Source: JACPDI01 sp035463475
GTDB lineage: Bacteria > Acidobacteriota > Vicinamibacteria > Vicinamibacterales > 2-12-FULL-66-21
NCBI GenBank assembly: GCA_035463475.1
Contig: DATHTE010000014.1
Coordinates: forward strand, 3,183 to 67,182
Length of the DNA: 64,000 bases
Direction of reading: 5' to 3'
The first letter of the stretch is position 1; the number at the start of each line of letters is the position of its first letter. A program made the translations under genes and the position numbers. This document shows positions 14,656 to 24,058 of the stretch, piece after piece. The notes below the pieces were generated by a model. The model worked only from the letters and a program-made list of their open reading frames with translations. It did not search any database and was not told the origin of the DNA.

Positions 14656-15480
14656 TTACGCAAAGTCGACCGGCACTCTCCTCGGAATCAGTCCCTTCTC
14701 GAACGCCTCCTCGAACAGCCGGCGCACCGCGGCGCGCCCGCGGTCGCCGTAGTCCAGCGTGAGCTGGTTCACGTACATGCCGACGAAGCGATCGGTCCGG
14801 TTCCGGTCGAGGCCGCGGCCGAACTGCTGCGCGTACGCCACCGCCTGGTTGCGATGGGAGAGCGCGTAGGCAATGCTGTCATGAAGCAGGCGTGAAACCT
14901 CGCGTATCGCGTCCGGCCCGAGGTCCCGGCGGATGACGTTCCCCCCAAGCGGCAGCGGCAGCCCTCCCGTACGATCGGCCCACCACTCGCCCAGATCGAC
15001 GATCTTGCGGAGCCCCTCGTCCGCGTACGTGAGCTGCCCTTCGTGAATCAGGAGGCCGGCCGCCACGCGGCCGTCGCGCACGGCGTCCTGGATGCGATCG
15101 AAGGGCATCACTTCGTACTCGAACGCGGGCTGGTAAAGGCGCAACACCAGGAACGCCGTCGTGAGCGTGCCCGGTACCGCCACCTTGATACCGTCGAGCG
15201 ACCGTGGCCCATCCGCTCGCGCCACCAGTACCGGACCGTAGCGATCGCCCATGCTGGCGCCGTGCGGCAGCAGCGCGTAACGGTCGAACAGGTGCGCGTA
15301 GGCGTGGAAGGACACCGCGGTCACTTCGTAGCGCCCCTCGAAGGCCGCGCGGTTGAGCGATTCGATGTCGGAGAGGACCTGGGCGATCTCGTACGGCCCG
15401 GCGGCAATCGCGCCGCTCGCCAGGCCGTAGAACATGAACGCGTCGTCCGAGTCCGGGCTGTGGGCAACCGTGATCTTCAC
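14656..15480 (-). CDS. mqnD: Menaquinone biosynthesis protein MqnD (MqnA/MqnD family)
   Basis: The product is 274 aa. The N-terminus ITVAHSPDSDDAFMFYGL, then EVTAVSFHAYAHLFDRYALL and the ligand-loop GDRYGPVLVAR, match the periplasmic-binding-like fold of MqnA/MqnD. MqnD converts cyclic dehypoxanthine futalosine to 1,4-dihydroxy-6-naphthoate in futalosine-type menaquinone synthesis. The SPxxDDAFMF start favours MqnD over MqnA. It is the last gene of the long minus-strand run that begins with the SUF regulator and starts 3 nt after the preceding gene. Confidence 0.82.
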   Translation of the reverse strand: MKITVAHSPDSDDAFMFYGLASGAIAAGPYEIAQVLSDIESLNRAAFEGRYEVTAVSFHAYAHLFDRYALLPHGASMGDRYGPVLVARADGPRSLDGIKVAVPGTLTTAFLVLRLYQPAFEYEVMPFDRIQDAVRDGRVAAGLLIHEGQLTYADEGLRKIVDLGEWWADRTGGLPLPLGGNVIRRDLGPDAIREVSRLLHDSIAYALSHRNQAVAYAQQFGRGLDRNRTDRFVGMYVNQLTLDYGDRGRAAVRRLFEEAFEKGLIPRRVPVDFA

Positions 15481-15483
15481 GCG

Positions 15484-15930
15484 CTAATGTCTGTCGTTGT
15501 TCTTGTTCTTTTCCATCGCCCACTTGATCAGCGCGGCGACGGCGCCGGGGATGTCCGCCGCGGGCGCGCGGAACTCCTGGGGCGTGACGACCGAGAGGAA
15601 CTCCTGGTGGGTCATGCCGCCGTACCTGACCGGCGCGCTCGTCACGTTCTCGCCTTCGACGAACAGCTCGAGACGCGGCGCCTGCCCGTACACGTTGATG
15701 TAGTACTCGAGGCGCAGCCTGTCCTTCGACTGTCGTGCCGCGGGCTGGGCGGCGAGCCGGCGTCGAATGCGCGTGAGCGACACCGGAAGCTCGTCACGCT
15801 GATCGCTTCCGCCTGCCAGCGCGCGGCTGCGCGCCGAGGCTGTTTCCGTCTCCTGCGACGGCTGCGCGAAACTCGCCTGTGGCGCCGCGAGCGCGGAGAC
15901 GAAAACGAGGCAGACGAGGCTGTGCACCAT
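15484..15930 (-). CDS. Secreted protein of unknown function
   Basis: The product is 148 aa when started at ATG 15930, giving a signal peptide (MVHSLVCLVFVSALAAP, cleavage near FAQ). The rest has a Glu/Arg-rich stretch, then a small folded region with YYINVYGQAPRLELF and a Lys/Asn-rich tail (KNKNNDRH). I do not recognise a family. It is placed 1 nt after the cysteine desulfurase stop and 3 nt before mqnD, so it is part of this operon. Confidence 0.65.
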   Translation of the reverse strand: MVHSLVCLVFVSALAAPQASFAQPSQETETASARSRALAGGSDQRDELPVSLTRIRRRLAAQPAARQSKDRLRLEYYINVYGQAPRLELFVEGENVTSAPVRYGGMTHQEFLSVVTPQEFRAPAADIPGAVAALIKWAMEKNKNNDRH

Positions 15931-15931
15931 C

Positions 15932-17095
15932 TTAGCGGCCGATCCCCAGCCGGGACGCTTTCTCACGGAGCTGGGTCACCGCGCGGACCACGCGATCGGC
16001 CGCGACATCCACGTCTTCGTCAGTCGTAAAGCGACCCAGCCCGAACCGAATGGACGCGCGCGCAAGATCGTCGCCGACCCCGAGCGCCGTGAGCACGTGT
16101 GACGGCGCCTCGCTCGCCGACGCGCACGCCGAGCCGGTCGAAACCGCGATGTCCCCAAGGCTCATGAGCAGCGCCTCGGGCTCGACACGTTCGAAGCCGA
16201 CGTTGAGATTGTGCGGCAAGCGCCGTTCCAGAGAACCGTTGACGACGACGCCGTCCAGCTCGCGCAGCCGCGCCAGCAGCCGATCCCGGAGCGCTCGCAG
16301 GCGCGTCGCCTCGGCCTCGGCCTCCTCGGCACAGAGCTCGGCTGCCTTCCCGAACCCGACAATGCCCGGCACGTTGAGGGTTCCGGACCGGAGTCCGTGC
16401 TCGTGCTTTCCTCCGTGGAGGAGCGGCGCAATCGCCACCGGCGGTTTCCGCCGGCGGACCACGAGCGCGCCGACGCCTTTCGGGCCGTAGATCTTGTGCG
16501 CCGAGAGTGACGCGAGATCCACTCCGAGCGTGCTGACGTTGAACGGGATCTTCCCGGCCGCCTGCACCGCATCGGTATGGAACGTCACTCCGCGGCTGGC
16601 CGCGATCGCGGCCGCTTCGCTGATCGGCTGGAGGACTCCGATCTCGTTGTTCGCGGCCATGACGCTCACGACGATGGTGCGGTCGTCGATCGCCTCCTGG
16701 AGTCGATCGAGATCGATCAGGCCGTCGGGCTGAACGGGCAGGAAGGTGACACGGAAGCCTTCCTCCTGGAGGTATCTCGCCGTGTCTATCACCGAGCTGT
16801 GCTCGGTCGCCACCGTGACGATGTGATCGCCGCGCGTGCGGCTGGCGCGGGCGACGCCCTGCAGCGCGAGGTTGTTCGCCTCCGAGCCGCCGCTCGTGAA
16901 GCAGACCTCCCGCGCGGTCGCCCCGACCAGCCGCGCCACCTGTTCGCGCGCCTGCTGAACGGCGTCGGCCGCGTCCCACCCGTACGCGTGGGTCTTGCTC
17001 GACGGGTTGCCGAACGTCTCACAGAAAAACGGCAGCATCGCGTCGCAGACGCGACGATCGACAGGGGTCGTTGCGTGATAGTCGAGATACCGCAT
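15932..17095 (-). CDS. iscS: Cysteine desulfurase, NifS/IscS class
   Basis: The product is 387 aa. Start MRYLDYHATTPVD, PLP-pocket VTVATEHSSV, the lysine motif SLSAHKIYGPKGVGAL, and the active-site Cys loop SVSTGSACASASEAPSHVL are all present; here the loop reads AVSTGSACASASEAPSH. It mobilises sulfur from cysteine for Fe-S clusters or thiolation. It is a second desulfurase, in class I, next to the class II SufS of the same operon, 78 nt after the SufT-like gene. Whether it serves clusters or tRNA/Moco thiolation is not shown. Confidence 0.92.
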   Translation of the reverse strand: MRYLDYHATTPVDRRVCDAMLPFFCETFGNPSSKTHAYGWDAADAVQQAREQVARLVGATAREVCFTSGGSEANNLALQGVARASRTRGDHIVTVATEHSSVIDTARYLQEEGFRVTFLPVQPDGLIDLDRLQEAIDDRTIVVSVMAANNEIGVLQPISEAAAIAASRGVTFHTDAVQAAGKIPFNVSTLGVDLASLSAHKIYGPKGVGALVVRRRKPPVAIAPLLHGGKHEHGLRSGTLNVPGIVGFGKAAELCAEEAEAEATRLRALRDRLLARLRELDGVVVNGSLERRLPHNLNVGFERVEPEALLMSLGDIAVSTGSACASASEAPSHVLTALGVGDDLARASIRFGLGRFTTDEDVDVAADRVVRAVTQLREKASRLGIGR

Positions 17096-17173
17096 GACGT
17101 AATGTTTCAGTTTACTTGACGGGGAGCGTCATGCGAAGGCCGAAGGCCGGATGCACAAGGCCGAATGGGAGCC

Positions 17174-17578
17174 CTACCAGAGCCCCAGTTGAAGCTTCGC
17201 CGCTTCGGACATCCGGTCCTTCGTCCAGGGGGGCTCCCAGACGATTTCGACGCGTGCGCTTCGAACACCCGGGACCCGCTGCACCTTCTCGCGCACTTCG
17301 ACCGGCAGGGACTGCGCCGCGGGGCACGCCGGCGCCGTCAGCGTCATCCGGATCCCCACGTTGGCGTCCGCATCGACGAGGACGTCGTAGATCAGACCGA
17401 GCTCGTAGATGTTCACCGGGATCTCCGGATCGAACACGGTCTTCATCGCGTCCAGGACGGCGGGGCGGAGCTCCGCGGTTTTCGCGGGGTCGGGGACGAG
17501 ATCGGCAATCGACTCGCTGGGAACCGAGTCTGCGTCGGGAGCGGCAAAAGGATCTGGAATCACGGGAAAGTTCTTCAT
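17174..17578 (-). CDS. sufT: SufT-like Fe-S assembly factor (MIP18/DUF59 family)
   Basis: The product is 134 aa. A variable N-terminus is followed by the DUF59 domain: LDAMKTVFDPEIPVNIYELG, then IRMTLTAPACPAAQSL with its conserved Cys, and VRSARVEIVWEPPWTKDRMS. SufT/MIP18 proteins help mature Fe-S enzymes. Its place after sufU supports this. A palindrome lies in the 52-nt gap to sufU. Confidence 0.88.
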   Translation of the reverse strand: MKNFPVIPDPFAAPDADSVPSESIADLVPDPAKTAELRPAVLDAMKTVFDPEIPVNIYELGLIYDVLVDADANVGIRMTLTAPACPAAQSLPVEVREKVQRVPGVRSARVEIVWEPPWTKDRMSEAAKLQLGLW

Positions 17579-17590
17579 GCGTTAAGTCGG

Positions 17591-17619
17591 CATGGCAGGC
17601 CTGAAGGCCCGCGCTACAC
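17591..17619. repeat. GCAGGCCTGAAGGCCCGC palindrome
   Basis: An imperfect inverted repeat, GCAGGCCT-ga-AGGCCCGC, followed by GCTACA, lies between sufU and sufT. It resembles the GCAGGGCTGAAGCCCTGC element at 6337 and likely belongs to the same broad repeat type. Confidence 0.55.
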
Positions 17620-17630
17620 GTCTCCGCACG

Positions 17631-18095
17631 TCACGCCGACGGGTCTTCTGTTGACACGGGGCCGGTGACGCTGCCTGCCTGCACGGCCGCCTTCAGCGTG
17701 TGCCACGCCAGGCTCGCGCACTTCACCCGCGTGGGAAACTCGCGCACGCCGGCCAGCACAGACAGCTTGCCGAGATCCGCCGGCGGCGTATCGGTCGAGG
17801 AGGTCACCATGTCGTGGAATCGATCGAACAGCCGATCGGCCTCGGCCAGCGTCTTACCTTTCAGCGCCTCGGTCATCAGCGAGGCGGAGGCCTTCGAGAT
17901 CGCGCACCCCGAGCCGAGGAAGGTCACGTCGCGGATGACGTCGCCGTCCAGATCGAGGTAGAGCGTCAGTCTGTCGCCGCAGAGCGGGTTGAAGCCTTCC
18001 GCGCGACGCGCCGGCGGCGGCAGCTCCCGGAAGTTCCTCGGCCGCCGGTTGTGGTCGAGGATCACTTCCTGGTAGAGGTCCTGCAGCTCGGACAT
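17631..18095 (-). CDS. sufU: Fe-S scaffold / sulfur-transfer protein SufU
   Basis: The product is 154 aa. SufU features are LYQEVILDHNRRPRNF, the first Cys in FNPLCGDRLTLYL, the second in GSGCAISKASASLM, and the third in RVKCASLAWHTL. The three Cys and the Asp bind zinc or a cluster and accept sulfur from SufS. Its ATG overlaps the sufS stop by one base. Confidence 0.93.
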   Translation of the reverse strand: MSELQDLYQEVILDHNRRPRNFRELPPPARRAEGFNPLCGDRLTLYLDLDGDVIRDVTFLGSGCAISKASASLMTEALKGKTLAEADRLFDRFHDMVTSSTDTPPADLGKLSVLAGVREFPTRVKCASLAWHTLKAAVQAGSVTGPVSTEDPSA

Positions 18096-19351
18096 CAGCC
18101 GAACACCTCGCGGACCTTGCGCAGCGCAGCCCCCAGCGTGTCCAGCTCCTCGCGCGTGTTGTACATCGCGAGCGACGCCCGTGCGGTCGCCGGCACGGAG
18201 AATCGTTCCATGAGCGGCTGGGCGCAGTGGTGCCCCGTGCGGATCGCGACCCCTTCGCGGTCGACGATCGTGCCGATGTCGTGCGGGTGGATGCCCTCCA
18301 TGACGAACGAGAGGATGCTGGCCTTGCGCGCCGCGGTGCCAATCAGTCTCAGCCCCGGGATCCGCCGGACCACGTCGGTGCCGTACTCCAGCAGCTCCGC
18401 CTCGTGCGCGGCGACGCGATCGAGCCCCACGGAGGTGACGAAGTCAATCGCGGCGCCGAGTCCCACCGCGCCCGCGATGTTCGGCGTGCCCGCCTCGAAC
18501 TTGTACGGCGCGACGTTGTAGCTCGTCTTGTCGAAGCGCACGGAGCTGATCATGTCGCCGCCCCCCTGGTAGGGCGGCATCCGCTCGAGCAGTTCGGCCC
18601 GGCCGTACAGCGAGCCGATGCCGGTCGGCCCGTACAGCTTGTGCCCGGTGAGCGCGTAGAAATCGCAGCCGAGCGCGCGGACATCGACGGGCATGTGGTA
18701 GGTCGCCTGCGAGCCGTCCACCAGCACGGGCACGCCGCGGGCGTGCGCCATCGCCACAATCTCGGCAATCGGGTTGATCGTCCCGAGCGCGTTGGAGAGA
18801 TGGGTGACGGCGAGCATCCGCGCGCGCGGCCCGAGCAGCGCCTCGAGGCGATCCAGCCTCAACTCTCCCGCGTCGTTGACCGGCACCACGCGCAGGCTCG
18901 CGCCGCTCTGCTCGCAGAGCATCTGCCACGGAACGATGTTGGAGTGGTGCTCCATCTCCGTGATCACCACCTCGTCTCCGGGTCCCACGTTCTGGCGCCC
19001 GAACGTCTGCGCCACCAGGTTGATCGCCTCGGTCGCGTTGCGGGTGAAGACGATTTCCCGCGCGTGGGCGGCGTTCAGGAAACGCCGGACTTTCTCGCGT
19101 GCGCCCTCGAAGGCGGCCGTGGCCCGCTCGCTCAGCTCGTGGACGCCCCGGTGCACGTTCGCGTTCTCTTCGGAGTAGAACCGGACGATCGCATCGAGCA
19201 CCGCCCTGGGCTTCTGCGTGGTCGCAGCGTTGTCGAGGTATACGAGCGGCTTTCCGCCGCGAACGGTGCGGGAAAGGATCGGGAACTCGGCGCGAATCCG
19301 CGCCGTGTCGAAGGCCACCGTTGCCTGGGCGCCGGCCGTCCCTCTCATCAC
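18095..19351 (-). CDS. sufS: Cysteine desulfurase SufS
   Basis: The product is 418 aa. It shows YLDNAATTQKP, the RNATEAINLVAQ segment, MEHHSNIVPWQ, the PLP lysine in FYALTGHKLYGPTGIGSLYG, and the Cys in AIRTGHHCAQPLM. These mark the class II (SufS/CsdA) group. It supplies sulfur to SufU and the SufBCD scaffold. It overlaps sufD by 4 nt. Confidence 0.95.
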   Translation of the reverse strand: MMRGTAGAQATVAFDTARIRAEFPILSRTVRGGKPLVYLDNAATTQKPRAVLDAIVRFYSEENANVHRGVHELSERATAAFEGAREKVRRFLNAAHAREIVFTRNATEAINLVAQTFGRQNVGPGDEVVITEMEHHSNIVPWQMLCEQSGASLRVVPVNDAGELRLDRLEALLGPRARMLAVTHLSNALGTINPIAEIVAMAHARGVPVLVDGSQATYHMPVDVRALGCDFYALTGHKLYGPTGIGSLYGRAELLERMPPYQGGGDMISSVRFDKTSYNVAPYKFEAGTPNIAGAVGLGAAIDFVTSVGLDRVAAHEAELLEYGTDVVRRIPGLRLIGTAARKASILSFVMEGIHPHDIGTIVDREGVAIRTGHHCAQPLMERFSVPATARASLAMYNTREELDTLGAALRKVREVFG

Positions 19352-20709
19352 ATCACTCCGTCGCGCCGCAGCTGCGCGAACAGCTCGGCTTCGAGCTGAT
19401 CGCGAAGGGACTCGATCTTCACGCGGTTCAGGATGTCTCCCGCGAACGCGTGGATCAGCATGTCACGCGCCTGCTGCGCCGACAGGCCACGGGCCCGCAG
19501 GTAGAACAGGGCCTCCTCGTCGAGCTGTCCGATCGCCGCTCCGTGCGTGCACTTCACATCGTCGGCGAAGATCTCGAGCTGCGGCTTCGTGTTGATCTGC
19601 GCTTCGTCGGAGAGCAGCAGCGCGCGGTTGGTCTGTTTCGCGTCGGTCTTCTGCGCATCCGGCCGCACGATGATCTTGCCGTTGAAGATCGCCCGCGACC
19701 GCCCCGCGAGGATGCCCTTGTACAGCTCGTGGCTGCCGCAGTGCGGCTTCGCGTGGTCGATCGTCGTGTGGGTGTCGACGAGCCGCTGCCCGTCGCTCAG
19801 ATACAGGCCGTTCAGCGTGCAGTCCACTCCCTCGCCGTCGAGGAGCGCCACCGCGTCGTTTCGCACGATCTGCCCGCCCAGCGTGAACGCGTGCGAGAGG
19901 AAGGTGGCGCTGCGCGCGCACCGGACGACCTGGAGGGCGACGTGGAACGCGCCGGCGCTCTCGCGCTGGTCCTTGTAGTAGTCCACGACGGCGTTCTCGC
20001 CGATCTCGAACTCGCCCACCGCGTTGGTGAAGTACGTCGGCCCTTCCGAGCCGACATAGCTCTCCACGATCCGCACCTGCGAACTGGCGCCCACGAGCGC
20101 CAGCACGCGCGGATGCGACATGAACGCCTCCGGCGACGACGAGACCGATACGAAGACGATGTGGAGGGGTCGCTCCACGATCGTGCCCGGGCGCACCCGG
20201 ATGAACAGCCCGTCCTGCAGGAACGCCGTGTTCAGCGCGACGAAGGCGCGATGGTCGAACGACGCCAGCCGGCCGATGACCGGCTGGAGCGCGGCCGGCG
20301 CCCGATCCAAGGCCTCGGCGAGGCTTGCCACCTCGACGCCCGCGGGCGAGTCGGGCGACGACCACTCCGGCGCGTACCGGCCGTTCACGAGCACGAGCCG
20401 ATGCGCGTCCACGCCCTGGACCGATTCGAGCAGCGCGGCGGCCGCGCCGTTCACGTCGGCCGAGCCGAGACGGAACGTCGTCTCGCCGATGGGCGCGACG
20501 TTGGTGAAACGCCATTCCTCGTCGCGCGTCGTGGGGATTCCCAGTTCCGCGAAGCGGGCCATGGCGCGGCCGCGCAACTCACGCAACCACGCTGGCTGCG
20601 AGCTTCCCGCGCCCGCGTTGAACCGCTCGTATTCGAGCAGAAAGCCGCTCCGCTCGCGCGACGCCTCCGCAGGGCTCACGACAACCGGTGCCATGCCGCT
20701 GTCGCTCAC
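19348..20709 (-). CDS. sufD: Fe-S assembly scaffold subunit SufD
   Basis: The product is 453 aa of the SufB/SufD beta-helix family. The N-terminal region contains RDEEWRFTNVAPI, the centre the DYYKDQRE and HSHAFTLGG-like segments (SHAFTLGGQIVRND), and the C-terminus KCTHGAAIGQLDEEALFYLRARGL. SufD forms the SufBC2D complex that assembles clusters. It overlaps sufC by 4 nt and sufS by 4 nt. Confidence 0.93.
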   Translation of the reverse strand: MSDSGMAPVVVSPAEASRERSGFLLEYERFNAGAGSSQPAWLRELRGRAMARFAELGIPTTRDEEWRFTNVAPIGETTFRLGSADVNGAAAALLESVQGVDAHRLVLVNGRYAPEWSSPDSPAGVEVASLAEALDRAPAALQPVIGRLASFDHRAFVALNTAFLQDGLFIRVRPGTIVERPLHIVFVSVSSSPEAFMSHPRVLALVGASSQVRIVESYVGSEGPTYFTNAVGEFEIGENAVVDYYKDQRESAGAFHVALQVVRCARSATFLSHAFTLGGQIVRNDAVALLDGEGVDCTLNGLYLSDGQRLVDTHTTIDHAKPHCGSHELYKGILAGRSRAIFNGKIIVRPDAQKTDAKQTNRALLLSDEAQINTKPQLEIFADDVKCTHGAAIGQLDEEALFYLRARGLSAQQARDMLIHAFAGDILNRVKIESLRDQLEAELFAQLRRDGVM

Positions 20710-21475
20710 GCCCTGAGCGCCTCCGCGCGTGCGACCTCGTCCTCGATCCAGCCGTAGCCCTTCTCTTCGAGCTCCAGCGCGAGGTCCTTCCCGCCGGACT
20801 TGACGATGCGCCCGTCCACCAGGACGTGCACGAAGTCAGGGACGATGTAGTTGAGCAGCCGCTGGTAGTGCGTGACGACGATCATCGAGCGCTCCGGCGA
20901 ACGGAGCGCGTTGACGCCGCTGGCGACCGTCTTGAGGGCGTCGATATCGAGCCCGGAGTCGGTCTCGTCGAGAATCGCGAGCTTCGGCTCGAGGACCGCC
21001 ATCTGGAAAATCTCGTTTCGCTTCTTCTCGCCGCCGGAGAAGCCCTCGTTCACCGACCGTCCCAGCATGGCCTGATCGATGTCGAGGATCTGCGCCCGCT
21101 CCCGGATGAACTGCATGAATTCGACGGCGTCCAGCTCCGGCATCCCGAGGTGGGCGCGCTTGGCGTTCAGTGCCGCCTTGAGGAAGTACGCGTTGTTGAC
21201 CCCGGTGATCTCCACAGGGTACTGGAACGCCATGAACAGCCCCCCACGGGCCCGTTCGTCCGGGTCCATCCCGAGGAGGTCCTTCCCCTCGTAAGTCGCT
21301 TCGCCGGCGACGATTTCGTAATGGGGGTGCCCGGCGAGCGCGCGCGCGAGCGTGCTCTTCCCGGAGCCGTTCGGGCCCATGATGGCGTGCACTTCCCCCG
21401 CCCCCACGTTCAGATCGATGCCGCGCAGGATGGTCTTGCCTTCCGCGCGGACCTGCAGGTTCTTGATGACGAGCA

Positions 21476-21476
<1 letters not shown>
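20706..21476 (-). CDS. sufC: Fe-S assembly ATPase SufC
   Basis: The product is 256 aa. ATG 21476 shares its first base with the TAA of sufB. Walker A is GPNGSGKST near residue 36, the signature FSGGEKKRNE, Walker B LAILDETDSGLD, and the switch His VVTHYQRLL; the family-specific FQYPVEITGV is present. It powers the SufBC2D scaffold. The longer open frame upstream is not used, since homology begins at MLVIKNLQV. Confidence 0.95.
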
Positions 21477-22921
<1,445 letters not shown>

Positions 22922-22987
22922 GCTGAAACCTGAACCCTGAACCCGCCCCCGCGTCCGGCGTCCCCGGACGCTACGGCGAGGCAAGCC
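22922..22987. repeat. Hairpin plus CCTGAACC repeat in sufA-sufB spacer
   Basis: GCGTCCGG (22951-22958) pairs with CCGGACGC (22964-22971). Next to it lie copies of AACCTGAACC (22926-22945), the same unit as at 1358-1430 and 23880-24058. The hairpin is inside the SUF transcript and could act as a processing or attenuation point, but that is a guess. Confidence 0.5.
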
Positions 22988-23326
22988 CTAAATACTGAAC
23001 GACGTCCCACACCCGCACGTGCTCTTCGCGTTCGGGTTCTGAAAGATGAAGCCCTTGCTCAACAGGCTGGTGTCGTAGTCCAGCACCGTCCCCTCGAGCA
23101 CGCGCATGCTCCGCGGATCGACGAAGACCTTCGCGCCGTTTGGTCCCTCGAAGACGAGGTCGGTCTCCTTCGGCGCCGCCTCCCATCCGAAGACGTAGCT
23201 GAACCCCGAACAGCCGCCCGCCTTGACCCCAACGCGCAGGCCGCCTCCCGCGAGGCCGTTCTTGTCCAGCATGCGCGCGATAATCTCTGCCGCGTTCTCG
23301 CTGATCTGCAACATCGCCGCTGTCAT
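22988..23326 (-). CDS. sufA: A-type Fe-S carrier (SufA/ErpA, HesB family)
   Basis: The product is 112 aa. The three A-type cysteines are in KAGGCSGFSYVFG and the C-terminal STCGCGTSFS pair. It carries clusters from SufBCD to apoproteins. ATG 23326 overlaps the stop of the regulator gene (ATGA). I cannot separate SufA from ErpA by sight; the SUF context decides the symbol. Confidence 0.9.
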   Translation of the reverse strand: MTAAMLQISENAAEIIARMLDKNGLAGGGLRVGVKAGGCSGFSYVFGWEAAPKETDLVFEGPNGAKVFVDPRSMRVLEGTVLDYDTSLLSKGFIFQNPNAKSTCGCGTSFSI

Positions 23327-23805
23327 GTCTCCGATACGACGCGCGGACGCCGCATCACGGTCAGCGGCACCCCCTCGGGGGCCGCGGGGCGCGGCGGTGC
23401 GTCCACCGTCAGGTCGAACAGCGTGCACGTGGCGAGCGCCGAGACGATCCGGTCCTTGATCCGCCACAGCGGGTCGCGCACGTTGCACGACGAGTACTGC
23501 TCGCACTTCTCCGGCTCGTCCTCCGAACACGCCGTCATCGTCAGCGGGCCGTCGATCGCCTGGATAACGTCGGCAACCGAGATCGCCGTCGCGGGGCGGG
23601 CGAGCCGGTATCCGCCGCGCGTCCCCTGGTGGGAGACCAGCAGCCCCCGCTGGACCAGCCGCTGCAAGACCTTCGCGAGCAACTCGACGGGGATCTCGTA
23701 CAGCTGGGCGATCTCGCGCGCGCTCGCGGCCCCCCGGTCGGCCTCAGCCGCGAGGTGTTTCATCGCAATCAAGGCGTAATCGGTCTTTTTCGACAGCCTC
23801 AGCAT
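23323..23805 (-). CDS. Rrf2-family transcription regulator of the SUF operon
   Basis: The product is 160 aa. The N-terminal winged helix reads LRLSKKTDYALIAMKHL and KVLQRLVQRGLLVSHQGTRGGYRLA. The cluster-binding cysteines would be in ACSEDEPEKCEQYSSCNVRD, the IscR/SufR-like spacing. Such proteins sense Fe-S status and repress cluster-assembly genes. It is the first gene of the operon, behind a promoter with two palindromic operator-like sites. The C-terminal tail of about 40 residues is variable. Confidence 0.9.
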   Translation of the reverse strand: MLRLSKKTDYALIAMKHLAAEADRGAASAREIAQLYEIPVELLAKVLQRLVQRGLLVSHQGTRGGYRLARPATAISVADVIQAIDGPLTMTACSEDEPEKCEQYSSCNVRDPLWRIKDRIVSALATCTLFDLTVDAPPRPAAPEGVPLTVMRRPRVVSET

Positions 23806-23818
23806 GGGACCTGAATCT

Positions 23819-23864
23819 CCGACCAGAATTGTCCTATTTTAATCCGACCAGAATGGTCGGGCAA
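23819..23864 (-). promoter_or_regulatory. SUF operon promoter with two operator-like palindromes
   Basis: On the minus strand, TTGCCC (23864-23859) and TAAAAT (23841-23836) are separated by exactly 17 bp. A perfect 7-bp inverted repeat CCGACCA-gaa-TGGTCGG (23844-23860) fills the spacer. A degenerate second copy, CCGACCA-gaa-TTGTCC (23819-23834), lies 25 bp further, over the expected start site. The arrangement suits autorepression by the Rrf2 protein encoded just downstream. Confidence 0.75.
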
Positions 23865-23879
23865 GTACCCGGGCTTTTA

Positions 23880-24058
23880 GGCCAGATTTCAGGGTTCAGG
23901 GTTCAGCAGCAGGGTTCAGGGTTTGGGGGTTCGGCGTTTTTAGGGGTTCAGGGTCCGGGTTCGGCGGTTCGGGCTGAGGGGCCGCTGGCGAGCGAACCAG
24001 AAGAACCGGAACCTGGAACCCATCGAACCTGTCGAACCCGTCGAACCGATCGAACCTC
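23880..24058. repeat. Spacer of degenerate GGGTTCAGG-type repeats
   Basis: About 180 bp between the SUF promoter and the moeB-type gene consists of imperfect CAGGGTTCAGGGTTCAG units that drift into GGTTCGGCGG and then into GAACCTGTCGAACCCG-like units on the other strand. There is no open frame worth naming. The same unit occurs at 1358-1430 and 22926-22945. Confidence 0.7.
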
